The notes beneath the pieces are model-generated. The model worked only from the letters and a program-made list of their open reading frames with translations. It was not told the origin of the DNA and searched no databases. Both the position numbers and the translations under genes were made by a program. From NCBI RefSeq assembly GCF_954871325.1, contig NC_088775.1:88699561-88763560 (forward strand): DNA of 64,000 nt, written 5' to 3'. The stretch comes from Gordionus sp. m RMFG-2023. Lineage: Eukaryota > Nematomorpha > Gordioida > Chordodea > Parachordodidae. This document shows positions 23,758 to 36,581 of this stretch, piece by piece; position 1 is the first letter of the stretch, and every line of letters begins with the position of its first letter.

Positions 23758-24250
23758 GGTTTCAATAAGAATATTTATGTTATTATATGATAACAGATTT
23801 GAATATAATTTAGATTTTAATCCCTTAATTTTTTTCTCATTCTTCTTTCTTCATTATCTTGTATATACATTTTAAGAACAGGCTCAGAATTTGCAATAAG
23901 TTTAATAAGGCTCATCATATTGCCATTTTGTTGCCTATTCCCCCAGAAGGCTTGATTGCGAGATAAGCATTTATATATTTTTTGGTTAATATTTTTGGGC
24001 ATATTTTGACAATGATCTAAAAATTATAAATGATTATATATAAGATTTAATATTTAAATTTTTACTATTCACTTTGATAAAATTTTAATTTTGCGTCAAA
24101 TCTTGAAAGTGGGAAAATAATTTTATGATAAGAAATATCGGATAACAAACTAATTTGCTAAACATCAACCAAAAGTACCCCCATAAAAATTTATAGAAGC
24201 AGTTGTTTCGGACCCCCCCCCCCACCGTAGTAGGGGTCACTGAACAGGAC

Positions 24251-25143
24251 AACAACAGAATCAACCACTACTCAGTTGTTAAAAATTTTAAAAATGGCAC
24301 TTTGCCCAACTTAAAGGAATGCAATCTTTCTCCCATTTTGACAAATATTTAGTGCTATAACTGCTCCTACGTATTCATCAAAAGGAATGTCAAAAAATAA
24401 AATTACTGGAAATTGGGTTATTAGCAAAGTAAAAATCATAAATTTTTAAGGATTAACTAAACATAATTTAATAAGTTATATAAACACTAATATAGGTAAA
24501 TTAATATTGTAGATCAAAAGATCGATCAATAGTAAAAAACTCACCGACTTTCATTTTTAAAGAATCTCTAGTCTAGGCAAATTAGAATAGAATCCGGGAT
24601 CCTCTATTCTTAGATCGCAATCTTTTAACAACTTGGGTAATACGCATATATAATTGTGACCCGACGAAATTATCAGCGAACTGCGCGTGTTTTAGGAATC
24701 GTCGCTTTTTTAGCCGCCATCCGATATAAATTTTTATAATATATTTTTTAAATTGCAATTGAATTTATTTAAGAAAAAAATAAAATATACACTATAGATA
24801 TATCAGCATGAGAATCATTTATTTTTTTTAAGAAAAATTATTTCATTTTGGACTTACTCTTAGCTAAAAAAATGAATATTATTTTTATATAATGTTAAAA
24901 AATTTATATTTTCAATCATTTTTACTATTCGGACAAATATATTCGAGGGAAGCAAATTTAATATTGCTTATTATTTAAAATAAATAAAAGAAAAAAAATC
25001 AATCTCATACTTAATGTTTGATGTAATATTTTATTACGATTAAAAATATAACCCAATAAATATAGAATAGCATTCTTAATTGTATGTGCAATTTAACGAA
25101 ACAAATAAATAAAGAAGAAAAATTTTTCTTAGTATAATTTTAT
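24251..25143. other. Spacer with a short coding-like patch
   Basis: The stretch 24540-24720 is less AT-rich. On the minus strand it has an open frame of about 46 codons ending at 24557 (including LPKLLKDCDLRIEDPGF) with no ATG. It could be an isolated exon or a gene relic; no family is recognised. The rest is AT-rich without features. Confidence 0.3.
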
Positions 25144-25151
25144 CTCCTTTT

Positions 25152-27537
25152 CAGGGCCGTAGCCACGGCCCCCCCTCCCCAAAAAAAATATGGGGCCATA
25201 AACCTGGCCCTCATAATTTTTCCCTGCCCCCCAAATTTTTAAAAATTGATTATTTTTATATTTTTAAAATAAATTTTAAATATTCATTCAAAAAACATGT
25301 CTTGTTTGGAAATTTCTTCCTATCCTGTTTTATTTTTATCCAATAATAAATTATCATTCATTCATATTTTATCATTTTCTTGTGTGTTTGTGTATAGCAT
25401 TATTTAGGCGCTTTATTATAACGTTTAAATTGTACTTATTTTAATGATAATTATTTTATTTATCATGGTTTAATCACAATATTATTATCTTTTGAAGGTC
25501 TCTGATATAGATCTGGGTGAAAATCATAAAAAACCGGGATTTTCTGAAGCTAATCAAGTGGTTCTCAAGGCTTGATGTATAAATCAAATATAAGGAAACA
25601 GATTGATACCGATCCGTAAATATTTATTTAAATAAAAAAGGTTCATATTATATTTTTATAAAATTTGGTAATTATTGTGCAATGTTGCTAAACAGCTAGA
25701 TTTGTAATGATTTTTTTAGACAAAATAATATTATCTAAGCCCGATATAACCAGTTATTTAAAACAGCTGTGAATATTTTAGTATTATTAAGAAAATACTG
25801 AGATAACAACAATTTTGATAAGCCAACAAATTAACCGTAATCTTTAGGACCTTAATCAAGATTTCATGATAATAAGAAGCTACCTTTCCCTGGAACTGGT
25901 TGAACAAAAATTACGGATGCTGCAAATGTAGAAAACATAATTTATTCTTTTTGGACAATTTATAGCAATGTTTTCATATACCATCCAAAAAGATCCTGAA
26001 TTAAATAAAATTAAATTTATATACAAAAATACGCATGAGATGCCTTTTATTTTGTCTTAAGGCGGATAAGCATTACTAATTGCACTTCAAAGCAACTTAA
26101 TGAGTTAAAAATTAATTCAACGAATATGATAAACCAGGCATATGATGATGCAAACGTTATGTCTGGCCGAAATGGAAGAGTGCAAACCCTACTTCAAAAA
26201 AAAATTTATAAAAAGTTCCTTTTATACATTTCTACAACCACATGTTGCATCATGTGGTTCAAAATTAGTATATAATATTGTTATCATTTCTAATTTTTTT
26301 AATTTATTCAATACATTGCATAATTTTTTAGGCGATTTAACGTATCCTGTAAATATGCAGGCCATACTTAAGAGACTTTTAGACCAGAGGTGGGCTGGTC
26401 AGAAACATCTCACATCATTTATATTAATTTTGAGGCTATTGGTGAAGTATTAGTTTACTTTTCTGATAGAACTTTTAATTCAGAGGTTAGCACTCATGAT
26501 TCAGTTATAGCCTCTGGTCTTTTATCTCAATACGTTAATATAAATTACATTATATTAGCCATTATAATTTATGAGATATTAATAACAATAGATCAACTAT
26601 GTATCTACAGTCAGTAGGTACTTATCAAGTGGGTGTAAAAATTATATAGATTCCACTATCAATATATTTAAAATTATAAGAAGCAATAATTCTATTGATT
26701 TGATTAGAATAAAGGCTTAAAAACTTTTAACAAAATTTAATCTCACTCCCCACAAATCATCAAGCATACGTAAAACGCTTATAAGATTTTTTAGTCGAAA
26801 CTAAATTACAATTTGTTTGCTTAAAAGACTCCAATTGAAGTTCTTTAAAATAGATTTAGTATGAAATTATTGACTACATAATTTTTTAGATAGATTTACA
26901 CAAGATAATTATAATCATCTATCGTTTTAATGCATTGCCCCCCTTAGATAGTGATTATTTTATATCGTACAAAATGGCCCGATTAGAATAATTATTAAAC
27001 TTAAATATGGAAACTTTACATCATGAAATGAAAATTGGCTAATAGATTATTAGCTGCAGAAGTTAAGGTAACACATAATTTTTGAAAATATCCTAAATAT
27101 TATGTATAAAAAAATATCATCATGCATTTAAAGAAGAATTGTATAAATGCTACTCAGCATTGGGGTAACAACGGCTTCTTGTGTGGCTTCTTACTCTATA
27201 ATAAAGAGAGTTCTATAGAGCACTAGAGGGTCGATGAAAGATCAAAGTAAGCAAAATTTATTTCGTATTGATGGCTTATGAAAAAATATTAACAGGAAAT
27301 TTATCTCTTAATTAATTTATGTTAAAATTTAAAAATAAACATCGTCGTATTATATAATAATATTATTTTTGTATGTTCATAATATAGTATTATTTTGTAT
27401 TCATATAACATTAATAATTTATAAATAAAAAGAGCAAAAAATTTCTATGAATGCTCAATTATTTGTTTTTTAAAAATAGTGGGCCCCCTAAGTAAGCAGC
27501 TGGCCCCCCTAACGGAAAATTCCTAGCTACGGCCCTG
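25152..27537 (+). mobile_element. hAT transposon with CAGGGCCGTAGC ends, decayed
   Basis: The inverted ends CAGGGCCGTAGC and GCTACGGCCCTG are flanked by the exact duplication ctcctttt (25144-25151, 27538-27545). The left end is followed by long C and A runs (GGCCCCCCCTCCCC). Plus-strand remnants of a ZMYM1-like transposase are readable: YDDANVMSGRNGRVQ near 26140-26190 (the DGASNMSG block) and TTASCVASYSIIKRV near 27167-27215 (dimerisation block). Stops and frameshifts are frequent between them, so the element is dead. Confidence 0.88.
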
Positions 27538-27545
27538 CTCCTTTT

Positions 27546-30500
27546 TATTAAAAAATTCCTAAACTCATTATTTGCATATTGGAGTCTATAATACCTACTA
27601 GATTTAATTAATTTAAAATTTATAATAATTTCAATTGTAGTATCAAAAATATTATTCAGCTCAAGAAATTTTGATGTGAAGAAATTCATTTATGAAGAAG
27701 GAAGACTAAATGTATTTTACAAAACTTGAAAAAAGTAATCAAAACTTGCATTCGTAATTTTTCTATCGATAATATGAAATATATGAGTGGCTCACTGAAT
27801 GTGAATTGGTTATACCTATTATTTCCATAGTAAAAATATCTTTGAAATGATAAAGGATTTTCATATATGAATAATTTTTTGAAGGTAGTTCAACTGCGTG
27901 AAGAATCAATGGCTCATTGCTGTCGATGATTTAATTATCAACTGGAAAAAATAGAATGGAATTAAAATATGATTCTATACCTATCTAAATTTTACTAAAA
28001 AACAAATATGGATTCTCTTTATTTATAAATCTTTAAGAAAAAGTTTTCCATTTGCTTCCCTAGTAATAAACATAAGCTTCTTGATATAATTGTTATTAAA
28101 TCAATATTATAATTTCTTCAAATTTATTTAATTATTATAATTTTTTTTAATATTCTTCCAAACTCTATCACGCTAGCCGAAAACACAAAAACAAACAATA
28201 TAGACCTTAATAATGTTTTGTTTGTTCCGGTAGTCTCAGATACCTGTGGTTCATTTGGACACCAAGCCCTAAAATTATTCAAAACAATAGGGCAAATATT
28301 ACGCTTAATCACAGGTGATCCAAAATAAGGCTTCTACCTTCGACAGAGAATATCAACTGAAATCTGCCGTTATAACTGCATATCCATCATACATGGATCT
28401 ATAAGCCCTGTTGATCATACCTAATTAAATGTATTATTATTTAATTTAATATAATTTTTATATAAATTTTATTTTACAAATAATTTACATGTTATTTTAA
28501 ATATATATAATTTTTAAAAAATAAAAGAAATGCATGAATATTTAAATTATTTATTTTAATTTATATTTAAAATAATAATACTTTATATTGAATAAATACA
28601 TACTAATAAAAAATATTAGGCATTTGTTTAATAAAAATTTTATCTGGTAACTCGAAAAAATTAAATATTTTGCTATCAATAAATTTTTTAAAAATTATTT
28701 TAAACAATATAATTTAACATTTATAGTGGAATAGAAGATAAAGCGCAAAATTGAAAAATGCTTAAGTTATGAAAAGAGCAACAAAAAAAGTTAATGCTAT
28801 CAAAAAACAAGATAAGGTAAATATGCATATTATAACTTAAAAAAATCTTATAGATTGTTTTCTTTAATTTAAGTTTTATTATGGTTTATACTATTTTTTC
28901 TTACAAATATTAGTATCAAAAGTAGCTATCCTCATAATTTGAAGAAAATTATTATTATTTTTTAATTGATATGAATAATAAATATTATTGAAATATGCCT
29001 TAAATTATTTAAATTAAAATAGGTTAACAAAATAAAAATTAAGTTATTACTCAATTTTTATAAATTTATTTACAAATAGACCATTAGGTAAAATTAATAG
29101 TATATACTCTAAACTGTATTTGAGTGTCTACCCATAGCCTATTAGAAAAATTTCTTTTATATCTAGTTCTGGTCTATTTAATTGCAGCTTGTGTCCTGAT
29201 TTTTTTAAAAAATAGGAAAGAAATCTTATACAAAGTTCTTTTTTAATGTATTTTATACTTTTCATCACAAAATATTATTTCAAAAATTAATACTAAATAT
29301 TTCCCATCAAATATTTTTAAGCTTTTCTTCATTTTTTATCAGTCAGGCAAATAAAAAATGGAGATAAATGAAATATAACATAGACATTTTTTTTAGCCAC
29401 AAGCTAGGTCAATATTTTATTTATCGTATTACCAGTGGGCCAAGTGAGCTCTGCAGAATTTTAATATATAGTGATCATTTATCTAGCTAAGCTTATTCAA
29501 AAACTAGTTTAGGATATTATAATGCACTTATCAGACTATGCTGACTGAAAGCTTGGCATTAATATGTTTATATTAATTTCTATTTTTTTTTGAACTTCTA
29601 TTTGAAAACAAAAATCAACCATTGTAATTATATTTCAATTAAATTTTTTAACTTATAACAGTTAAAAAGGATTAAATTGAAATTTAAGTAATGATATAAA
29701 AAAATATATTGTTTTTTTGTAGATCATCTTACATACCCAGCAAGTATTTGTTGATGCATAGGTGGCAACTACAAAAATGTGTATAGGATCCAGGTTGCCA
29801 GATTTTTTCAATTATGATGTGGGAAAATTTAACCATAAATCCAAAAATTATTTCATTAAATTTTTAGAAAAAAATAAACACAAAATATTAAATCAATACA
29901 TAGATCATATTTTTTAGAAGATTTTTATTAATTAAATTGTTTATTTGTTTTAAAATCAAGGTCCTGCCAAGCATGGATTCAAATCTTTGATTTTTTACTA
30001 GTTTATTTAAAAGTATTGTTTCTTTATTAGAATAGTGCAGAATTATTGGGAATGTTTTGACATCCTGGCTTGTGCAGGATTTATTTTTTAAAAATTTTTC
30101 TGACCTGACCTGTATTTTTTTTTTCAGTGTGCCTTTCAAATGAAAATGCCATAAAGCCCGATGGTATATCCCTTGTTCCCTAAACTAATGGTCTCCCGCT
30201 GACCTGGTACAATATTTGTGATTTTGAAGCAAATTCCAACCTCTCATTTTCTGCTATAGAAAAGACAAAGTCTTTTTAAAAAACAAATAAGCTGGTCTCA
30301 CCAACACAGTGTTCATACCAATCGTTACCAATTCCTTAGGCATGTTTGGAAGTGAGACCCTCAATTCCATTAAAAGCATAGGAAAAAAATGAAACAGATC
30401 ACATGGGACATCTTTAAATTAAACCCACTTTTTAAAATAAAAAAAATATATATTTGATTTATTTTAATTTTTATAGCTAATAATAACGATTTAAAATATT

Positions 30501-30656
30501 TGGGTTTAAAAATATACAGGCCTGGCCCACGTATTTAAAAATATTTAAATTAATTATTAGGCACATAAAATATGGCTTAGGACTGGGGCAAGTCTCTGAT
30601 TTTCATTATTTATGAATGGATTGATTTTTCTTCAACTCTAAAAATTGTCTCTTATT
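27546..30656. other. AT-rich spacer, no confident gene
   Basis: Two minus-strand stretches look slightly coding. 28124-28312 is a 62-codon frame with AWCPNEPQVSETTG. 29888-30139 is an 83-codon frame with KTFPIILHYSNKE. Neither can be assigned to a family with confidence. Everything else is very AT-rich without repeat ends I can define. Confidence 0.35.
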
Positions 30657-30664
30657 GCTGGACC

Positions 30665-30876
30665 TAGTGTTGTTAAACGGCTCGTTTTGAGCTGATTACT
30701 TAAAACGACTATAGCCAGAAAAATGTTGCCTAAGCCTCGAGATTTCGTTAATATATGTCTAGACCTTTGTTCTTCCTATGAGCAAAATCTTCGGGCTTGT
30801 GTAGTATTTTTCTGGATGAAATATTGAGTTAGCCATTTTAAAAAATCGGCTCATAACCAGCCGTTTAACAACACTA
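30665..30876. mobile_element. TAGTG-family hAT MITE, intact copy
   Basis: 212 bp with perfect ends TAGTGTTGTTAAACGGCT / GCCGTTTAACAACACTA. The flanking 8-bp duplication is gctggacc / gctgggcc (7 of 8). The arms read gctcgttttgagc and gctcataaccagc around an inner, partly palindromic core. This copy defines the family ends for this window. Confidence 0.88.
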
Positions 30877-31002
30877 GCTGGGCCTATAATTTACGAAACT
30901 ATCATTGAGGCTTTTGTTTTTTTTAACAATTTATGTTTTTTTTTTAAAAAATGGATTTGCCTTGTTGAATCTTTTACATATCATGGACTGTTCCATATTT
31001 GA

Positions 31003-31500
31003 TAGGGATGCACCGATACTTTTTATTGGATCAGATCGGGACGATGATTCATCTTTTTAAGATATGTCGATTTTTGACTAAATTTTCCGATCCGATCGTT
31101 ATAAAATATCGTCTTAATTTTTAAAAATATTCATTTCTAAAGAAAATCGAACGCGTTGACGTTCGTCCAAATAAAATTTTTTTAATTTAAAATTAGCTAT
31201 GTTTAAAATTATTAATTTTATGTAAAATTGGCCTTATTATTTAAAAAGATTTAAAATAAATAATACTTTTAAAATACTATAAATCTATTTTTAAAAAAGA
31301 AATAAAATTTAGAGGGTGTTGTGTATTTGCTTTGTTTAAAAAAAAATTATTTAGAAAATATTATAACAATGTAAAATAAATAAACAAAAAAAAAAGTAAA
31401 AAGATCGGATCGATTCTTTGCGGGTATCGGCCCGATCCGATATTTTTGGAAAACGCTAAATATCTGTGCCGATCTGATATTTAATATCGGCACCGTCCTA
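31003..31500. repeat. Non-autonomous repeat with TAGGGATGCACCGAT ends
   Basis: The left end TAGGGATGCACCGATA and the right end ATATCGGCACCGTCCTA form an imperfect inverted pair, with subterminal gatcgg words. No coding sequence and no clear duplication. A second right-end copy lies at 32983-33061, so the palindrome between them may have inserted next to or into a relative. Confidence 0.6.
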
Positions 31501-31895
31501 GAAATAATATTTAAATTAATCAAATTTTTTAAATAAATTATTCCAAGTACATTAATTATATTTTACAAAAGAAAAAAGATGGACAATATGTTTATATCAT
31601 TCATTTTATATTTATAAAAAACAACTTTAAACCATTTTTTGAGCTCGTTTTTTTTTAAATTTAAAAATCAGATTTTACCGGAAATGCATTCCATCATGTT
31701 TGGAATACCCACCCTTTAAATTTCAGACAATTTTGCAATCAACTTTAGAACTTAATTTTTTATAAAAGTTATAAACGACTCGAAGTTAACAGCAAAATTG
31801 TCTATAATTCATATATATAAGGATTAATTAAAATTTATTATGCAGTCAAAATGCTGGCGATAACTTTTTAAATTATATTCAAATTGAATTTTTTT

Positions 31896-32982
31896 GATGT
31901 TACTTAATTTTTTTTAATTGGTGTGTAATATGCCCATTTATAAATAGTATGGATAATTATATTTGTCTGAAGCATAGTTGCCATTGCAACCATCTCCACC
32001 TCTGTTCCATGAGTTGCATTTTGGGCCATGCCTGTTCTCTCCAAATATACTTCGACGAGTTCTCCCGAAAACCCCTTCATCTGCTCAAGCTTATTTTTGC
32101 TCCTCATAAAGAGAATGTAGTACCAGCTGTAATTGACAAAAATGGGCCGGTTTATTGAGAAAGATGTAAATTTGGTATTATCATTTAATGATGCATATTT
32201 TTTTTAAGATATTGACAGTAGAGTTCCAAGAAAGATGATACAAATCTTTTTTTCTTTCCACTAACAGTAATTGGAAAATTTATCATTCTGAACGCTTTCA
32301 TTTTGCAATCAAAATATGACAATGTTGTGAAGGGAGATAATTTTTCTACCAGTGGATTATTTCATGACGAGAATGCATTGCTGTCTCAGAAAATCATAGT
32401 AGCATTCGTCATCACAAACATCTTTGCTTATACATCTATAATAATGATTAACAATTTAATTTATAATATATATACCAGAAGAAACAATTTCCATCACCAA
32501 TAATCCACTGGTAGAAATATTATCCTCCATCACAACTGTCATATTTTGGATATCTTGATCGCAAAATGAAAGCGTTCAGAATGATAAATTTTCCAATTTC
32601 TGTTGGTGGGAAGAAAAAGATTTGCATCATCTTTCTTGTAAATTACAGTTTCTGCTGTCAATTCATTATCTTAAAAAAAATATGCATAATTAAGTGATAA
32701 TACCATTACACCTTTTTCATTACACAAGCCCATTTTTGTCAATTACAGCTGGTACTACATTCTCTTTATGAGGAGCAAAGATGTGCGTGAGCAGATGGAG
32801 GGGTTTTTGGGGAGAAAGGGTTGACCTCTATTTGGAGAGAATAGGCATGCCCCAAAATGCAACTTATGGAACAGAGGTGAAGATAGTCGCAATGGCAAAT
32901 GGCAACTACGCTTCAGACAATAATTATCCACACCATTTATAAATGGGCATATTATGCGCCAATTAAAAAATTAAGTAACATC
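31896..32982. repeat. Near-palindrome of about 1.1 kb carrying OTU-protease-like gene pieces
   Basis: The left arm (31896 to about 32362) is repeated inverted at about 32500-32982, around a 135-bp loop. The termini are gatgttacttaatt / aattaagtaacatc. On the minus strand the left arm encodes MRSKNKLEQMKGF, VYLERTGM and GTEVEMVAMATMLQTNI. The spacing and words match the middle of an OTU cysteine protease domain (LR..V..., YLE.M, W/GTEVE...A...NI). The right arm carries a more eroded copy of the same sequence. No catalytic Cys or His segment is seen, so it does not encode an enzyme. The family of the carrier element is unknown. Confidence 0.65.
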
Positions 32983-33061
32983 AAACCGGATCCCATACTT
33001 TTTGGAAAATGCTAAATATCGGTGCCTATCCAATCCGCTATTTGATATCGGCACAATCCTA
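32983..33061. repeat. Right-end fragment of the TAGGGATGCACCGAT repeat
   Basis: It shares ttttggaaaatgctaaatat and gatatcggcac..tccta with the right end of the repeat at 31003-31500. Confidence 0.6.
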
Positions 33062-34105
33062 TTTGAAAATTTCCCAAATGTTATTTTTAATGAAATTAGG
33101 TTAAAAAAAATGGTGGATATTAAATAATAGGGTAATTCAGAAGGGTTACAATTGTCATATTCGACATTTTAAAACTTTCCTATCCCAAAATATATAAAAA
33201 TTGACTATTACTCAAACTATTAATTACTTGACTGTTTTTTTAACGCTTTTCCTCCTATAACTTAATATAAACTTCGTTTTTCTTTTCTAGGGTGTTTATA
33301 TGTTAGTGGATTGGTTACCAAATCCAGGTATCACTCATCCTTCTTTACTAACACGATAAATTTATACAAATATATTATAGTCATGGCAAGAGCTATCTAG
33401 AGCGGAACATTGCTGAACTTGCACATCTAATTTAAGAAAAATTATTTAGACCACATCGGACCTAATTTAAAAAAAATTAAATTATTCATCCTCAAAATGT
33501 TTAACCTTCATCTTTGTTTTTTTTGTTCTTCCCTAGAACTTTCGTAGGGTTCGTAAAGATCCTAAGAGTTTTGTTTTTTTTTGAAAAAAAACAGGTGATA
33601 CTTAAAATCCTATAAGTATGGACAGCTTAAATTTTTTGAGTAACAGTACAAAATTCAGCTTACTTTTTTGATGAGTTCTTTTTTAGGACGATTTCGATCA
33701 GCTGATATATTTTTTTTGTAAACTAATGCATACGTGGCTGATATTTAAAAAAATGAGAATTGGCCTTCACAAAAAAAAAATATTCCTATTTTTTTATTAG
33801 TCAAAAATACTAACGAATTTTTAAACAAAATTTTTTAAAAATAAATAAATTTACAAAAAAAAAATTGATATCATTTACTAAAAATCTCGCTTTCTTTGGT
33901 GTTTTCCAAAAAAAAAAGAAGAATGACATTGGTGATTTTTGAAAATTTTATAATTTGTTTTTTTGGTTATATTTTCCTTTAAAAGGCCTCTAGTTTTATG
34001 GATGTAATGTAATTTTCTTCGGATTCCTATTCTATCGAAATCTTCAAATTTACTCGCAGATATTCGTAAGTATTCAATTTGTTCTTATTCAAAACAAAAC
34101 AAGAG
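33062..34105. other. AT-rich spacer
   Basis: Homopolymer-rich DNA. A 39-nt stretch near 33291-33329 is flanked by exon-like splice signals but is too short to call. Nothing else is seen. Confidence 0.35.
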
Positions 34106-34113
34106 AGCTGAGT

Positions 34114-34427
34114 TAGAGGTCTGCAATGGGCAGGTTTTTTAGCCAAAAAGACCGCTCACACGTTGTTTTGAAATTTTTTGAACCCGCTTTACCCGTCCGC
34201 CCGCCTATTTATCCATAAATTTTGTTTAACCAGCCCACCCTCCTAATGTTTAAAAATTATTCTGGTTTGGCTCTTTTTTTATTTAAATGTATTTTTTTTA
34301 ATTAAACATATATAATATGTATGCAATATTATGAAATAAAACTATTATTTTTAAAAATTGAAGTCTGTTCTGCTCATTTAAAGTATGGACGAGCGGGGGA
34401 AAAACCCGCCTATGCAGCAGTCTTCTA
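34114..34427. mobile_element. Non-autonomous hAT element, TAGAGGTCTGC ends
   Basis: The left end is TAGAGGTCTGCA and the right end TGCAGCAGTCTTCTA. The flanks are agctgagt / ggctgagt, an 8-bp duplication with one change. Subterminal GGGCGG/CCCGCC words face each other. No coding capacity. It is related by its ends to 725-1366 and 55672-56037. Confidence 0.8.
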
Positions 34428-34435
34428 GGCTGAGT

Positions 34436-35354
34436 CACCCGAAAACCTCTAAAAAAAAGGTCTATGAACCGGTAATTATAACTGTAACTACTCATTTTCA
34501 TTAAAAAGTTACTAGTTAAGTATTTTTAAATGTAGCGGCTAGTAATGAAATCCACCGATACTTAAAATTTTAGCCTATACCAGTTTCCGATAATTAAAAA
34601 TGCTTTAGAGAGTTTAATAAATTATTTTTTTTATATATTCAACATTGCCTCAACGAATTTTATTATAAATTTCTAACCCTATTAAAGAAAAAGGATGGTT
34701 AGTGCTATTAATCTTTTTTTCTCCTGTTATTGATGAAATGAAATATATTAGCTTTTCTGTTTTTCATTTCCATTAATTTAATGAGTTAATCTGGAATAAA
34801 TACTTATTCCTCCCCGTAGAGGCCTTTAACCTACTGATATATTTTGAAATCTGTAAAATCTGATTTTACCATACATTTTTCTCTAAATTTTTTTTTTATT
34901 TAATGAAATTTAGGGGGTTAAGTATTCCAGGCATGCTGAAATTCCATTCGGCAAGATCGGAATTTTTTTTTAAAAAAAAAAGATTAATTTAAGATTGATA
35001 GATTCCGACATCACAGGAGAATTCCAGATTAATTTGCCGAAATAATTTGCATTCACAGTAAGTACAAATCTCGCGGCGAAATATACACTAAAATTTTGCC
35101 GCGAATGTGCGCTTACTGTGAAGGCAAAATATTATTTTTTTTGGTATCGACGATATATATCTGTAATTTAGATACTTTTTTTTAAATACATTGGAAACCA
35201 TGCCGAGGTTCTATTTGGTAAGAATGGTTGTTTAGCCCAAAAGTTTTGCTAATTTGAACTATTCTTGAATTATTTATTTCGTGAAACGTTTCAAAGTAAA
35301 GATTAAAATATAATGAGTTGTTAATTGAGTTTTATTAGCTTGATCCGTCTTAAC
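34436..35354. other. Spacer with MITE fragments
   Basis: 34840-35030 shares aaatctgattttacc and tattccaggcatgctg-type words with the ATGTCGTA foldback family, but its ends are lost. 35050-35125 is a short palindrome (CATTCACAGTAAG / CTTACTGTGAAGG) related to 5985-6190. No gene is seen apart from the possible 5' region of the sororin-like gene. Confidence 0.45.
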
Positions 35355-36581
35355 ATGAGCGACTCGACCCGCAAGACTGAACTTTGGGGTCTGGACCAAT
35401 GGGTCCCATTTCCGGATCCCATGCGGGGTTTACAAATTCTTATCAACATAATATTTTTTGTAAAAGAGCATTTTATAATTAATCGAATCCTTTTCAAATT
35501 ACTGTAAAAGTTATAATCATTTATCTAGAGGTGAAAAAAAATGATTTCCTTTATTTATTTAAAAAACATTTTACTGGTTAAATAACTCAATATTTTAACC
35601 AAAAATGTCACGCAAGCCTGAAGATTTTGCTCATAGATGGCAGGCAAGAACGCTTGGACATCTAATAACGAAATCTCGAGACCTTGCATGACATTTTTTG
35701 GCTAAAATATTGGGATAGCCGTTTAACAACACTGATGTATTCAATATTTTAAATATTATAATAAAGACTTTAAGCGAAAGTTCGATATCCAATAATCCCT
35801 CCCGAAGAACTCTCCGATTGAAACAAGATAATCGTCATAAACATACATTATCGCATTCAAAGAAACCGACACCTCTGTCAGATATCACGAACCGGGTCCT
35901 CGTTAGTTCCTCTTCCTATTCCCACCACCACAAAGAAATATCGACAAGGGCTCAAAATGCCAAGCACTCTACACCAGTTCTTAACGAGCAACGTAAGGCG
36001 TCCAATCTAAATCTCAAACCACTCGCCGGCCATTTAAATTATATCAGCACCCCGGAGGCATCCTGCGAATCGCAAACCCCCATATTACGGGATTATAGTA
36101 GGCTTTCCCGATCCAATAATTCGTTAAACGTATCGCGCATATCCAAAACTCGTTCTCCTTTAGAGAAAAGCGAATCGATTATCTTGGATACTACGAAATA
36201 TCCACCTCATAATCACGATTTACTCCCAAAAAATCCCGGAAAAAATTTGGTCAAGAAAAGACGGAAGCAACCAAACGTAAAAATCATAATTTAAGGGAAT
36301 ACTATAACATTGGAACATAATTAAAATCTCATAAGATTTTTTTAGAAACTATATTGGGATGTTAAAGATCACTAGGGGAAATAAAATGTTTGAATAATGT
36401 TATTTAGTAATTTAATTGAACAATTTATGAAAACCCAATTATAATTTCCTATTTTTTATTTGTTTTTATATAATTTCATTTTATCTCCTAAACAACATAG
36501 GAAGAAGAGATCGAACGATGGTGCCATCTTAAAAATTCTGAATTAGAAAAAATCGACAGCCAGGAATTATTCATCGAATAA
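35355..36581 (+). CDS. CDCA5: Sororin-like (CDCA5-type) cohesion factor, three exons
   Basis: Exon 2 (35767-36276) and exon 3 (36501-36581) join in phase with GT-AG signals. They encode about 196 residues, basic, serine-rich and mostly disordered. Exon 3 gives a 26-residue C-terminus with IERWCHLKNSELE ending ELFIE at the stop. From memory, human sororin ends LDEWAAAMNAEFE...FDLLVE: same length, with W, N, E, E, L and E in register. An upstream DYSRLSRS recalls the sororin SYSRL segment, and a KKRRK stretch precedes the last exon as in sororin. Sororin protects cohesin on chromatin after replication by opposing Wapl at Pds5. Exon 1 is uncertain: ATG at 35355, donor at 35460 and phase 0 would give about 231 residues (human 252), but its sequence is unremarkable, and exon 2 has no ATG of its own. 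No FGF motif is visible. Confidence 0.6.
35576..35734. repeat. TAGTG-family MITE, left-truncated, in intron 1 of the sororin-like gene
   Basis: It contains aactcaatattttaacc on the left and taaaatattgggatagccg, then gtttaacaacactg, on the right, with the family core between. It falls between the proposed exons 1 and 2. Confidence 0.65.

Larger units (their letters stand above)
21465..24242 (-). mobile_element. hAT transposon, ZMYM1/DUF4371-like transposase, decayed
   Basis: The ends CAGTGACCCCTAC and GTAGGGGTCACTG are an inverted pair, flanked by the exact 8-bp duplication aacaggac (21457-21464, 24243-24250). Poly-C tracts lie just inside both ends. The transposase reads on the minus strand in several pieces: 23817-24002 (N-terminal part), 23203-23757 (catalytic region), 22342-22749, and 21968-22282 (dimerisation region). 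A MITE is inserted near the right-hand end of the gene (21609-21950). Confidence 0.9.

Noticed and set aside
29888-30139. Minus-strand frame with a faint reverse-transcriptase flavour (KTFPIILHYSNKE, LVKNQRF)
   Set aside because: No catalytic motif (no xxDD box) and no neighbouring domains; similarity is too weak to name a family.
33283-33335. Possible 39-nt micro-exon (TTTTCTAG ... GGTATC)
   Set aside because: Splice-like signals are frequent by chance in AT-rich DNA and no flanking exons could be found.
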